This document shows, piece after piece, positions 1 to 8,795 of a stretch of DNA of 40,814 nt; position 1 is the stretch's first letter, and each line of letters starts with the position of its first letter. The DNA comes from Pirellulales bacterium (GTDB lineage: Bacteria > Planctomycetota > Planctomycetia > Pirellulales > Lacipirellulaceae). The notes beneath the pieces were generated by a model that worked only from the letters and a program-made list of their open reading frames with translations, was not told the origin of the DNA and made no database searches. The stretch is from NCBI GenBank assembly GCA_028279215.1, contig JANQOF010000031.1:1-40814 (forward strand), written 5' to 3'. The position numbers and the translations under genes were made by a program.

Positions 1-390
1 ACAAACACATGCGATACCTAACAATCCACCCACGCGGCCGCCACTCAACCAACCGACCGGTTTGCATGGGTAGCGTAGCATAGTGGGTGGCTCACTTTCT
101 ACAAAAATCGCTCCAGAATTCGGCCACAACTAGTCGATTTCAGGAGCCCCCAAACTGCCCCAGGACGATGAAGCGGAGGTAGGCTCGAGGCATCAGCTTT
201 CTCGGACGACTAGCGGATTAACCCAGGTGATTTGTATGTTGTTAGAGTTTGCTGACTAAAGCAACTTACTTAAATCCGTAGCGTTGTCCACGCGATAACT
301 AAGGGAAGCTACGCAGTGCGACCCGGCGACACCGCGACGCATTTTCGAAATCTGCTATAGAACCGGTTATGGGAAAGAGAAAACGTAGGC
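1..390. other. Intergenic region, no gene seen
   Basis: No reading frame here has a recognisable product or a convincing ribosome binding site. The stretch precedes the epimerase gene and presumably carries its promoter, but I see no clear -35/-10 pair. An antisense frame at 309-593 is out of phase with the epimerase and has no family character. Confidence 0.5.
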
Positions 391-1398
391 ATGAAAATCT
401 TGGTTACAGGTAGTGCGGGCCACTTGGGTGAAGCTCTAGTTCGCACCTTGCGAGAAAAGGGTGCTCCGGTCCTCGGCATAGACCGAATCCCATCGAGCTT
501 CACTGACAAGGTTGGGTCGATAACGGACCGAACGTTTGTCAAGCAGTGCATGGAGGGGGTCGACCACGTGTTCCATACGGCGACCTTGCACAAACCTCAC
601 GTCGCCACTCACGATCGGCAGGAGTTTGTCGACGTCAACATTTCCGGGACACTCAACCTCCTGGAGGAAGCAGCGTCTGTAAGCGTCAAGACGTTTGTGT
701 TTACGAGTTCGACAAGCACTTTCGGCGACGCCTTGACTCCCTCACCCCAGGGCCCAGCGGCATGGATAACTGAAGAAGTCACTCCAGTCACCAAGAACAT
801 CTATGGAGCAACCAAGTTGGCTGCCGAAGACCTCTGCTGGCTGTTCCACCGTAATCGGGGACTTCCCTGTATCGTGCTTAAGACCTCTCGCTTCTTCCCC
901 GAGGAGGATGACAGGAGAGCTGTCCGCGAAAGCTACGAAGACGACAACTCGAAGGCGAACGAGTTTTTGTACCGCCGGGTAGATATAAAGGACGTTGTTA
1001 CCGCACACCAGCTAGCAATAGAGAAGGCGTCCTCTATTGGGTTCGCTCGCTACATCATTAGCGCAACGACGCCGTTCCAACAGGAGGACCTCATCGAGTT
1101 GCGCACCGATGCTGCTGCCGTGCTAAGACGCCGAGTTCCTGAATACGAGTCCGAGTACAGCCGACGAGCCTGGAAGATGTTTCCGGAGATAGACCGGGTC
1201 TATGTTAGTGAACGAGCGAGGAAAGAACTCAGCTGGGAACCTCGTTACTGTTTTCGGGACGTACTCGACCAACTAAAAGCAGGCGGGAAGGTACTAAGTC
1301 CGTTGGCATACACTATCGGAGCAAAGGGCTATCACGCCACGGAGTTCACCGACGGCCCTTACCCGGTAGACTCCACCAGCCAAGGTGCCTCGGCGTGA
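391..1398 (+). CDS. NAD-dependent epimerase/dehydratase (extended SDR)
   Basis: A 335-residue cytoplasmic protein of the extended short-chain dehydrogenase/reductase class, which typically acts on nucleotide sugars with bound NAD(P). The N-terminus has the Rossmann dinucleotide motif TGSAGHLG, with an acidic D in 'GIDR' after the second strand, which favours NAD. A 'VFHTATLHKPH' segment follows strand 4. The catalytic pair is Y138 and K142 in 'YGATKLAAEDL', with the usual serine in 'FTSSTSTFG'. The C-terminal third is the variable substrate domain, so the substrate cannot be read from sequence. The start ATG at 391 puts the glycine motif at residue 7, as expected. The gene stands alone; the next gene on the strand is small and possibly broken. 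The family is certain and the specific reaction unknown. Confidence 0.88.
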   Translation: MKILVTGSAGHLGEALVRTLREKGAPVLGIDRIPSSFTDKVGSITDRTFVKQCMEGVDHVFHTATLHKPHVATHDRQEFVDVNISGTLNLLEEAASVSVKTFVFTSSTSTFGDALTPSPQGPAAWITEEVTPVTKNIYGATKLAAEDLCWLFHRNRGLPCIVLKTSRFFPEEDDRRAVRESYEDDNSKANEFLYRRVDIKDVVTAHQLAIEKASSIGFARYIISATTPFQQEDLIELRTDAAAVLRRRVPEYESEYSRRAWKMFPEIDRVYVSERARKELSWEPRYCFRDVLDQLKAGGKVLSPLAYTIGAKGYHATEFTDGPYPVDSTSQGASA

Positions 1399-1555
1399 TA
1401 CGCCTGGCGTCGACCGGACGCCCTGTCAATTGGCAGTTGTAGCACGATTTGGCTACAATCTCTCGTCATGCCTTTCTACTGTCCTTGTGTCGAACAGCAA
1501 GTTGAGGAGATAATGGATCTCTCTCTTTGCCCCTTTCGTCGGTGCAATTGTATTC

Positions 1556-1750
1556 GTGGTGCTGTTGACGTTCCTGGGCGCTGCGCTAGTCTGGCAGCGT
1601 CAAGCGTTAAAAGGGCAAGATACGGCGTTGCAAGGACAAGACCATGCGTTGAGGCAAATTGATGAGTCACTTGCGCTCACGAGACGAACCATTGAATTGC
1701 AAGAAGAGACTAACAACTTGCTTCGCACGCTGATTGAGAAGCAATCTTAG
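1556..1750 (+). CDS. Small membrane-anchored coiled-coil protein, possibly frame-disturbed
   Basis: As read from GTG at 1556, 64 residues: a short hydrophobic segment (VLLTFLGAALVW) followed by a polar heptad-like helix rich in Q, L and E ('LQGQDHALRQIDESL'). The hydrophobic frame stays open upstream back to the stop at 1511-1513 and reads WISLFAPFVGAIVF, so the membrane helix is really about 26 residues and is cut by this start. The good ribosome site GAGGAG (1504-1509) and ATG (1513) sit in a different frame. Either a small indel has split start from body, or translation shifts frame. No family recognised. It may be a relic. Confidence 0.4.
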   Translation: MVLLTFLGAALVWQRQALKGQDTALQGQDHALRQIDESLALTRRTIELQEETNNLLRTLIEKQS

Positions 1751-1868
1751 CTACCTGACCGATGGCTGCCCCCGCCTCTCGTCCCACCATGGGTACCTTG
1801 GGAAGTGTTTTGGTGCGCACGACAGGCAACACTTCGGAAGGTATCTTGCGAACCCAACTTGAGCATCC

Positions 1869-4535
1869 ATGACGGACTACCCCACCGCTGAGCACGCCCG
1901 GTTAGCCCTCGACAAGGCCCATCAGGAGAATTGGAAGCGATGGGGGCCCTACCTTTCCGAGCGGCAGTGGGGAACCGTCCGCGAAGACTACTCGGCGAAC
2001 AGCGATTCGTGGCGAGACTTTCCGCACGAGCACGCTCGCAGTCGCGCCTACCGTTGGGGCGAAGACGGGCTGATGGGATTTACCGACCGGCAGTGTCGGC
2101 TCTGCTTCTCTGTCGCTCTATGGAACGGCCGAGATCCAATTCTGAAGGAACGCCTGTTCGGCTTGACCGGTCCTGAGGGGAACCACGGCGAGGACGTTAA
2201 GGAGTGCTACTACTACCTTGATTCCACGCCAACGCACTCTTACGCCAAGGCGTTGTATCGGTACCCGCAGGCGGAGTTTCCCTACAGACAGTTGGTCGAG
2301 GAAAATGCCCGTCGCGACAAAGGCAGCCGAGAGTTCGAACTGGTCCAAACCGGCGTATTTGATGATCGCCGCTACTTTGACGTGGTGACCGAGTACGCCA
2401 AAGCAGGTCCGAACGACCTCTTGGTCCGAATCACGGTGACCAATCGCGGCCCCCAGGCGGCCGAGGTTTGCCTGTTGCCCACCTTGTGGTTTCGCAACAC
2501 TTGGATATGGGGCTGCAAACACGAGGGATGCACCTTGAAGCCGACGCTCGCTGCCACGAGCGACAGCTCGCTCGCGGCCGACCACGAATCGCTGGGCAAG
2601 TTCATTGCCCACTTCGGCCCTCACCCGAGCGGCGACCCCGCTGAGGTGCTGTTCACAGAGAACGAGACCAACTCTCAGTTGCTATTCGACACACCTCAGT
2701 ACACGCCGTACGTGAAGGACGCTTTCCACCGTTACCTGATCGAAGGGCAACGGGACGCGGTGAACCCAAAGCGACGTGGCACCAAGACCGCGGGGCTCTA
2801 TCGTCTCAACATCCCAGCGAGCGAGAGTCGCTCGGTGGAGTTTCGATTGTATCAAGACGGCGCAGCGAGCGGCGAGCCGTTCGGCGACGGCTTCGACTCA
2901 GCATTCAACGATCGCGTTGCCGAGGCGAGTGCCTTCTACGACTACGTCATCAGCCCAGACGCGGACGAGCAGCAACGCAGTATTTCACGGCAGGCGCACG
3001 CGGGATTGAATTGGACTAAGCAGTTTTACCATTACATCGTCCAAGATTGGCTTGATGGCGACGAGGCGATCAACAAACCACCGCCCGAACGGCGACACGG
3101 ACGCAATCATAAGTGGGGTCATCTCTATGCCCGCGACGTCCTGAGCATGCCCGACAAGTGGGAGTATCCTTGGTTCGCCGCCTGGGACCTGGCGTTCCAC
3201 ATGATTCCGCACTGCCGGACGGACCCAGAGTTCGCCAAGAATCAGTTGCTAGTGCTGCTGCGGGAATGGTACATGCATCCCAACGGTCAACTGCCGGCGT
3301 ACGAGTTTGCCTTCTACGACGTCAACCCGCCGGTGCACGCTTGGGCCTGCTTACGGGTTTACCAGCTTACCGGTGGCGACGACCGCGAGTTCCTCGCCAA
3401 GTGCTTCCAGCGGCTGCTGCTGAATTTCACATGGTGGGTCAATCAAGTGGACGATGGTGGCGACAACGTGTTCGCTGGCGGCTTCCTCGGCCTCGACAAC
3501 ATCGGCATCTTCGATCGCTCGAAAGGGCTTCCGCGCGGGGCCAAGCTGGAGCAGGCCGACGGTACCGCTTGGATGGCGTTCTACTGCGGCACGATGCTAT
3601 CGATCGCGTTGGAGTTGGCCCGCGAGGCCCCCTCCTATGAAGACATGGCGTCGAAGTTCCTCGACCACTTTGTCCGCATTGCCGATGCCATCAACAACCG
3701 TGGCGGCGTCGGTCTGTGGGACGACGAGCAGGGTTTCTACTTCGACCAACTGCACATCGACGGCCAGACCATCCCGTTGCAAGTCCGCTCGCTGGTCGGG
3801 CTGCTACCTTTGATCGCTGTCGAAGTGATCGACGAGCCATTGGTGCAAAGCCTGCCTGCCTTCAAGAACCGCCTGGTGTGGTTTCTCAGATATCGGCACG
3901 ATCTGACCGAACAAGTCTCGCTCGCCACGTGCCCAGAAGGATCGCGCAAGATGCTGCTGGCGATCCCCAATCGCGAGAAGCTTGTACGCGTGCTTAGGGT
4001 GCTGCTCGACGAGTCAGAGTTCCTCTCACCGTTCGGCGTTCGCTCGCTCTCCAAGCGACACGAACAACATCCGTTCGAGCTTTCCATTCGGGGAGAAAAG
4101 CACCACATTGCCTACGTTGCCGGCGAGTCGGACAGCTATATGTTCGGCGGCAACAGCAACTGGCGCGGTCCGATTTGGTGGCCCACAAGCTACTTGTTGA
4201 TTGAAGCACTGGAGCGGTACCACGAATTCTACGGCGACGACTTTCGAGTCGAGTGCCCCGTCGGTTCGGGGCAGATGAAGAACATGCGCGAAGTGGCCCG
4301 CGAACTGAACGACCGCCTCACCAAGCTCTTCCTGCCCGACGACCCCAACGGCCGCCGACCCTGCCATGGACAGACCTGTTGCCCCACCGGCTACTTCGAC
4401 TGGCATGGCGAGGTGCTGTTCCACGAGTACTTCAACGGCGACACCGGTGAAGGCCTCGGCGCCAGCCACCAGACCGGGTGGACCGCTTTGGTGGCAAACT
4501 GTATCGAGCGACAAACCGGCATGCACCCACGGTGA
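1869..4535 (+). CDS. GH63-type glucosidase (MGH1-like glycoside hydrolase)
   Basis: An 888-residue protein of the bacterial 'glucosidase' branch related to mannosyl-oligosaccharide glucosidase (GH63, (alpha/alpha)6 barrel). The N-terminal half, to about residue 350, is the beta-sandwich domain with 'SRAYRWGEDGLMGF' and many aromatics. The C-terminal half is the barrel: 'WFAAWDLAFHMI' places the likely catalytic acid at D440, 'NSNWRGPIWWPTSYL' is the typical late barrel motif, and 'LFHEYFNGDTGEG' near E853 is the likely general base region. No signal peptide is visible, so it is probably cytoplasmic, acting on an imported or endogenous alpha-glucoside. Length agrees with the bacterial family (about 880-900). 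ATG at 1869 has only a weak upstream purine run. A secreted glycosidase lies convergent downstream. Exact substrate unknown. Confidence 0.85.
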   Translation: MTDYPTAEHARLALDKAHQENWKRWGPYLSERQWGTVREDYSANSDSWRDFPHEHARSRAYRWGEDGLMGFTDRQCRLCFSVALWNGRDPILKERLFGLTGPEGNHGEDVKECYYYLDSTPTHSYAKALYRYPQAEFPYRQLVEENARRDKGSREFELVQTGVFDDRRYFDVVTEYAKAGPNDLLVRITVTNRGPQAAEVCLLPTLWFRNTWIWGCKHEGCTLKPTLAATSDSSLAADHESLGKFIAHFGPHPSGDPAEVLFTENETNSQLLFDTPQYTPYVKDAFHRYLIEGQRDAVNPKRRGTKTAGLYRLNIPASESRSVEFRLYQDGAASGEPFGDGFDSAFNDRVAEASAFYDYVISPDADEQQRSISRQAHAGLNWTKQFYHYIVQDWLDGDEAINKPPPERRHGRNHKWGHLYARDVLSMPDKWEYPWFAAWDLAFHMIPHCRTDPEFAKNQLLVLLREWYMHPNGQLPAYEFAFYDVNPPVHAWACLRVYQLTGGDDREFLAKCFQRLLLNFTWWVNQVDDGGDNVFAGGFLGLDNIGIFDRSKGLPRGAKLEQADGTAWMAFYCGTMLSIALELAREAPSYEDMASKFLDHFVRIADAINNRGGVGLWDDEQGFYFDQLHIDGQTIPLQVRSLVGLLPLIAVEVIDEPLVQSLPAFKNRLVWFLRYRHDLTEQVSLATCPEGSRKMLLAIPNREKLVRVLRVLLDESEFLSPFGVRSLSKRHEQHPFELSIRGEKHHIAYVAGESDSYMFGGNSNWRGPIWWPTSYLLIEALERYHEFYGDDFRVECPVGSGQMKNMREVARELNDRLTKLFLPDDPNGRRPCHGQTCCPTGYFDWHGEVLFHEYFNGDTGEGLGASHQTGWTALVANCIERQTGMHPR

Positions 4536-4566
4536 CCAGTAGACCAACTGCACAACGGCGCAAGCC

Positions 4567-4590
4567 TCGGATGTTCTTGGCAACATCCGA
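4567..4590. terminator. Hairpin between convergent genes
   Basis: Perfect 9-bp inverted repeat TCGGATGTT/AACATCCGA with a 6-nt loop, centred in the 87-bp gap between the glucosidase stop and the convergent glycosidase stop. There is no clear U-tract on either strand, so it may be a bidirectional terminator or an mRNA 3'-end stabiliser. Confidence 0.5.
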
Positions 4591-4622
4591 CGGTAGCGCG
4601 TTCGGCTCACCCTGCAATTCGG

Positions 4623-5729
4623 CTAATTGGCGTTATCGTCGGTCGGCGTGATTGGGATCTGGACGTTGTAGGTGTGGTTCCAACCTGGTAGGCCGGCGCT
4701 CGCCACCGAAAGCGTTGTGATCTCTCCATCCTCTCCAAAAACAAGCTGCGGTCGGTCGGTGAAGCGAACCTTGTAAGTCTTACCGTCAGGCCTTTTGATT
4801 TCCCGGAGCGTTACAAGCGGATGAAGCGCGGGCGACCAATCGAGCGCGTTGGTCGACGTGATCAGCGCAAGGGCACCGTGTTGCGGCGCCAGTTTGCCTT
4901 TACCGAACTCTTTCACGATCGCGTAGTATTTCTTGCGACGCGCGTCGTACCACAGGTACGGGTCCTCGGCGCCGAGGTCGTGATCGAGCATCTTGCCAGC
5001 CAGCGTGAAAGGATGGTCTGGCTCTTCGGATCTTGCGATCCAGTGCACGAATCCACCCGCCTCGGCCGTACTCTTGAACGCCATGTAGTAAGCTCCATCG
5101 TGCCCACGAGTCACCGATGGATTCACGGTTCGTCGAAACGTGTCCTCGTGGTCTGGCTGCATGATGTTCGCGGCCGGCGGATGAATCTCTCCACGTTCCA
5201 CCTGTCCGAAGTCCTTGAACGTAACCACTCCGATCGATTGATTATCCAACAGCTCCCTGGCGGTAACTGCGTCTTCAGATGGCTGCGTGGCGATGTAGTA
5301 GAGATAGTAGGTGTCGCCAAACTTCTTAACATGGGGGTTGTGCGCGTTGTAGTAGTCCCATCGGCCTGGGTCGCCCGACCCTTGCAGCACTGTTCGGACG
5401 AACTTGTAGGGGCCGCGCGCATCGTCCGAAACGGCGTAGGCAATCTCCGACCCCTTCTTCCAGTTGCCGAATGGACCTTTCCAGCGAGAGTAGAACATGT
5501 GATAGCGACCATCATCGCCACGGATCGCGCTACCGCCCCAGACGTTCCAGCCTGGGTTATCAAAGATGCTGCGGTCTTCGACGGTTCCAATGCGATTGCT
5601 CAGATTCAACGTATCGCCTTGAACTGCGAGGCTGCTCTGCGAAGCAAACAAACCGCAAATCAAGGTGAACGCGGCAAGAACAGGAGTAAGTCGGTTGCTG
5701 GGGATCCAGCGGCTGGCTGAGTTTGCCAT
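4623..5729 (-). CDS. Secreted five-bladed beta-propeller glycosidase (GH43/GH117-like)
   Basis: A 368-residue protein with an N-terminal signal peptide: basic start, hydrophobic VLAAFTLICGLFA, then a small-residue cleavage zone around residues 33-37. The mature part shows repeated propeller-blade signatures: 'GSAIRGDDGRYHMFYSRW', 'YNAHNPHVKKFGDTYYLYY', 'RTVNPSVTRGHDGAYYMAF', 'AEDPYLWYDARRKKYYAI'. The acidic residues in 'RGDDGRYH', 'AHNPHV' and 'AEDPYLW' sit where GH43/GH117-clan enzymes carry catalytic and sugar-contacting groups. GH117-like members act on marine galactan oligosaccharides, so a role in polysaccharide use is reasonable but unproven. The gene faces the GH63-type glucosidase tail to tail. 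Family level confident; linkage specificity not determinable. Confidence 0.78.
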   Translation of the reverse strand: MANSASRWIPSNRLTPVLAAFTLICGLFASQSSLAVQGDTLNLSNRIGTVEDRSIFDNPGWNVWGGSAIRGDDGRYHMFYSRWKGPFGNWKKGSEIAYAVSDDARGPYKFVRTVLQGSGDPGRWDYYNAHNPHVKKFGDTYYLYYIATQPSEDAVTARELLDNQSIGVVTFKDFGQVERGEIHPPAANIMQPDHEDTFRRTVNPSVTRGHDGAYYMAFKSTAEAGGFVHWIARSEEPDHPFTLAGKMLDHDLGAEDPYLWYDARRKKYYAIVKEFGKGKLAPQHGALALITSTNALDWSPALHPLVTLREIKRPDGKTYKVRFTDRPQLVFGEDGEITTLSVASAGLPGWNHTYNVQIPITPTDDNAN

Positions 5730-6180
5730 CGTGATGCTCTACAGAGGGCCGGCGTAGGTGGAAGTCGAAGTAGGCCGTTGGTCGGTAATGTTGCCAAAAC
5801 AGCGATTGTAAGTAGCCGACGGTCCTCGAATCCATCCCGATAAGCAGATAATCGACTCGTCTGACGCTTTCCAGGCGAACAAGGACTCTTCGAGCACGAT
5901 AACCTCGGCGCTTTTTGTGAACCCACTCGGCCTTGGAGCAGCCTCCCAATCAAATTCTTTCTCTCGCGGGCCAGGTACGTCTGCTCGCCGGTAATGTGAA
6001 AGTTTGACGATTAGGCGAACTCTTCGTTGTTTCCTGAGGTTTTCGGTCAGGTTGGATGTACCAGTTGCCGATAGGGGATTGCAGGCAATCTGTCTGCCGT
6101 GGCATTGGTGCTACGCCCAGGCCATGTGGCCACCTCCTTTAGCAATCTACTCGTCGACAATTACGGATTGGTGCATCAAC
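5730..6180. other. Divergent intergenic region between glycosidase and TPR gene
   Basis: The reading frame of the downstream TPR gene stays open back to 6004, but the residues encoded in 6004-6180 have no signal-peptide or domain character and end just before a much better start. The region most likely holds two divergent promoters. I found no convincing promoter pair or operator palindrome. Confidence 0.4.
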
Positions 6181-8412
6181 ATGTGTACGTTGTGTAACCT
6201 CTGGCTGCGTTTTTCACCTCGCTGTCACATGGTCGCAATAGCGGCAGCCGTGCTAGCACTATCGAGTGTTGCTAGCGCGCAAAGTCAAGGCGTCGCGTAC
6301 GTCGACGACTTCAAGCAGGCGCAGCGACAAGCGGCTCGCCGAACGGCTGCAACCCAAGTACTGAGCTCGGCTCGCCCCTACGCGATGCCCCATGGAGCCC
6401 CGGCGCCGTCGGCTCAATCGCGGTTTCCGCAACCCACGGTTCGCAACTTGTCGCCAGCGCAGCCGAACGCGGAAGAGAAATCGGGCTGGACCACCGGGAT
6501 CAAGAAGTCGCTCAGCGGGCTATTCGGCGGTGGTGGCGGCGACCAGCAGCCACGGAAGCAACAACTCCAGAACCAGAAGAAGTCGAACTCAAGTGCCACG
6601 CGACCATCGTTCACCGAGCGACTCACCGGAAACCCGAGCAAGGCACCCCAAACTACCGAGCGCGCGCAGATGGCTAGGGCTGGTGGCATTCAGCAGCGGT
6701 CGGGGCCCTCGCAACCGAAGGGCCTATTGCAGTTGTGGGGCAACGATCGATCTGACAACAAGGTAGCAACGATGCAAACGCCGCAGCGCAACGCGCGCTC
6801 ATCGGCCAACGTACCTGTCAGTCGATCCAAGCAATTGGCGCGAACATCGTCGTCAAAGCCCTCGTCGCCGAAGCAAGATTCGTGGGCGAGCAGGTTAATG
6901 AAACCCTTGGGCGGTGGCAGTCGCAAGGCCGACACGCTCGCCGAGCCGATGCCGCAAAGTTGGAGCGACGACTCAGTAGCCATGGTGACCGATCGCAAGG
7001 CCAACCAGCTTCGTCCAGCAGGAAGTTCCGACTTCCCAATCGTCAAGGCGGCCGCGCGTACCGAGTCAGGCCAGCCGACGGCGCTGCCAAAAGTCGTCGT
7101 TCCGGCAACCAGTACCGACCGCCCTGCGAATCGCCAACAGATAGCGCAATCGAAAGCCTGGCCGGCGGCGCGGCCACGACCAATGTCGGCCCAGCGTGTC
7201 AGCAACGCGCCGCAACAGATCATCAACCAGCATGCGGGTGTTCAACGCAGCCCGCAAGCCATCGCCGAGCGACCGCAACCGAACAAGCAGCGCGACGGTT
7301 GGAAAGCACCCGCCAAGAACCAGGTGAACAACCCGCAGGCGACGCGCTTGGCCTCGCATACTGCTGCCGACGCGCGGATGCCGGCGAATCCCGTCAAGCG
7401 ACCAGAAGTAGTCGCCGCACAGCCATCGCGAAAGGCGATCGAGTTACTCACCGAGGCCAATCGCTTGTCGACCACTGCCGACGACGAAGCAGAGTACACC
7501 ACCATCCTCCAAATGTGCCACCATGTGCTGGCCATCGACGAAGCGCCGTCCGCCGTCGACTACAGTCACAACCTGGCAAGTTGGGCACTTAATCGACGCG
7601 GTGAGGTGAAGAGCGACCAAGGACGTGTGAAGGAAGCCCGATTGGACTTTGAAGACGCTCTGCGACTCGACCCCTCACGGTGGCGAGCTATTCACAATCG
7701 CGGCGTGCTGTCGGCCCAGTCTGGCCGTTTCGCCGACGCTTTCGACGATTTCAATCGCACCATCGAGATGAATCCAGAGTTTGCCAAAGCGTACTCCAAC
7801 CGTGGCGCCCTGTACGTGCAGGCGGGCAAGCTCGAGAAGGCATCGGAAGATTACCGTCAGGCAATCGCTCTCGATCCCGACCTGGCGGTTGCCCATAAGG
7901 GTCGCGCCCGTGTGTGCCACATGCAAGGCCAGTTCAATCTCGCCCTTCGGCACTTCGACGCGGCCGTGCAACTTGCGCCCTCAGACGCTCGTATCGTAAA
8001 CAATCGTGGTGACTTGCTGACCGACATGGGACGCTACCGCGAGGCGATGCGTTGCTACGAGGCGGCCATCGAACTCGATTCGTCGCTACACGTCGCCGTC
8101 CGCAATCTCGCGTGGTTGCAAGCAACCTGCCCCGACAAGCAATGCCGTGCGCCGCAACAGGCGGTTTCCAACGCCAGTCGGGCCATGCAAATTTGCAGCC
8201 AACCTGGCGATCTGGAATACGACACGCTAGCTGCGGCCCAAGCTGCGGCAGGCGACTTTAGCGCGGCTCTGAAGACCATCGACCGGGCGATCGAAGTGGC
8301 TGCCGACGACGACAAGCCCAACTATCAGTGGCGACGCGGACTCTACCAGCGGGGACAGCCCTACATCACCGAGCCGGCCAGCAGCATCCAGCAGGCCAGC
8401 TACGCCGACTGA
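6181..8412 (+). CDS. Secreted tetratricopeptide (TPR) repeat protein with basic Q/P/S-rich linker
   Basis: From ATG at 6181 the protein has 743 residues. This start gives a proper signal peptide (two arginines, hydrophobic MVAIAAAVLALSSVASA, cleavage after ASA before QSQ). The frame is open to 6004 but that extension looks non-coding. Residues of roughly 30-410 are low complexity, basic and rich in Q, P, S, R, with a small glycine patch. The C-terminal 320 residues carry about six to seven TPRs with classic 'AxxxRGxLxxxxGxxxxAxxDxxxAIxLDP' spacing ('NRGVLSAQSGRFADAFDDF', 'NRGALYVQAGKLEKASEDY', 'NRGDLLTDMGRYREAMRCY'). TPR arrays are protein-binding scaffolds; the partner is not evident. A strong terminator follows the stop. 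Probably envelope-associated. Confidence 0.8.
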   Translation: MCTLCNLWLRFSPRCHMVAIAAAVLALSSVASAQSQGVAYVDDFKQAQRQAARRTAATQVLSSARPYAMPHGAPAPSAQSRFPQPTVRNLSPAQPNAEEKSGWTTGIKKSLSGLFGGGGGDQQPRKQQLQNQKKSNSSATRPSFTERLTGNPSKAPQTTERAQMARAGGIQQRSGPSQPKGLLQLWGNDRSDNKVATMQTPQRNARSSANVPVSRSKQLARTSSSKPSSPKQDSWASRLMKPLGGGSRKADTLAEPMPQSWSDDSVAMVTDRKANQLRPAGSSDFPIVKAAARTESGQPTALPKVVVPATSTDRPANRQQIAQSKAWPAARPRPMSAQRVSNAPQQIINQHAGVQRSPQAIAERPQPNKQRDGWKAPAKNQVNNPQATRLASHTAADARMPANPVKRPEVVAAQPSRKAIELLTEANRLSTTADDEAEYTTILQMCHHVLAIDEAPSAVDYSHNLASWALNRRGEVKSDQGRVKEARLDFEDALRLDPSRWRAIHNRGVLSAQSGRFADAFDDFNRTIEMNPEFAKAYSNRGALYVQAGKLEKASEDYRQAIALDPDLAVAHKGRARVCHMQGQFNLALRHFDAAVQLAPSDARIVNNRGDLLTDMGRYREAMRCYEAAIELDSSLHVAVRNLAWLQATCPDKQCRAPQQAVSNASRAMQICSQPGDLEYDTLAAAQAAAGDFSAALKTIDRAIEVAADDDKPNYQWRRGLYQRGQPYITEPASSIQQASYAD

Positions 8413-8442
8413 GCGAGTGACGACCAAAGGGAGGGGGGACGC

Positions 8443-8478
8443 AAAGGCCCGGTCGAGTAATCGACTGGGCTTTTGTTG
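8443..8478 (+). terminator. Rho-independent terminator of the TPR gene
   Basis: A 14-bp stem with two G-U pairs: left arm 8443-8456, GTAA loop 8457-8460, right arm 8461-8474 ending in TTTT and followed by GTTGTG. The A-rich foot of the left arm gives a short U-run on the other strand, so it may also terminate the convergent membrane gene that stops at 8494. Confidence 0.8.
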
Positions 8479-8493
8479 TGCGCAGTCGGATCT

Positions 8494-8793
8494 TCAACGT
8501 CGCTGACGCCAAAGATACTGGGCGAAGTCCAATAGCCCCGCAAACTTGTACTGGCCGTCGACGTAGTGCGCAACAACGTAGAACGCGAAGTAGTAAGCAC
8601 GGCAGAACGCCCAAATCGTAAGTGCCAACAGGCCTGCCAGTTGCCATCCGGGATGACGCACGAGGATCAGCGTTGCGGCCGTGATACCGACAAGTAGCAG
8701 TAGCAAGGCCTTCAGATACATCAGCTTGGGGGATTTCAGATCGGCCATTGCTTGCTGCGCCGAGGTCTCCGCGAGAAAGCCCATGAGTGTCAT
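8494..8793 (-). CDS. Small two- to three-helix membrane protein, hypothetical
   Basis: A 99-residue protein starting at the ATG at 8793 (MTLMGFLAETSAQQAM); a second ATG lies three codons inside. The open frame runs farther upstream but that part overlaps the CPBP gene in another frame and looks spurious. The chosen start lies two bases past the stop of the CPBP-protease gene, indicating translational coupling. A short cytoplasmic helix is followed by hydrophobic helices 'LYLKALLLLLVGITAAT'-like, 'WQLAGLLALTIWAFC' and an aromatic-rich 'YYFAFYVVAHYV', then a basic tail WRQRR. I do not recognise a named family. Coupling suggests it works with, or is a substrate of, the protease. Confidence 0.65.
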   Translation of the reverse strand: MTLMGFLAETSAQQAMADLKSPKLMYLKALLLLLVGITAATLILVRHPGWQLAGLLALTIWAFCRAYYFAFYVVAHYVDGQYKFAGLLDFAQYLWRQRR

Positions 8794-8795
8794 AT

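Noticed and set aside
4821-5720. Plus-strand frame over the secreted glycosidase
   Set aside because: Antisense shadow; the minus-strand product has a signal peptide and propeller motifs.
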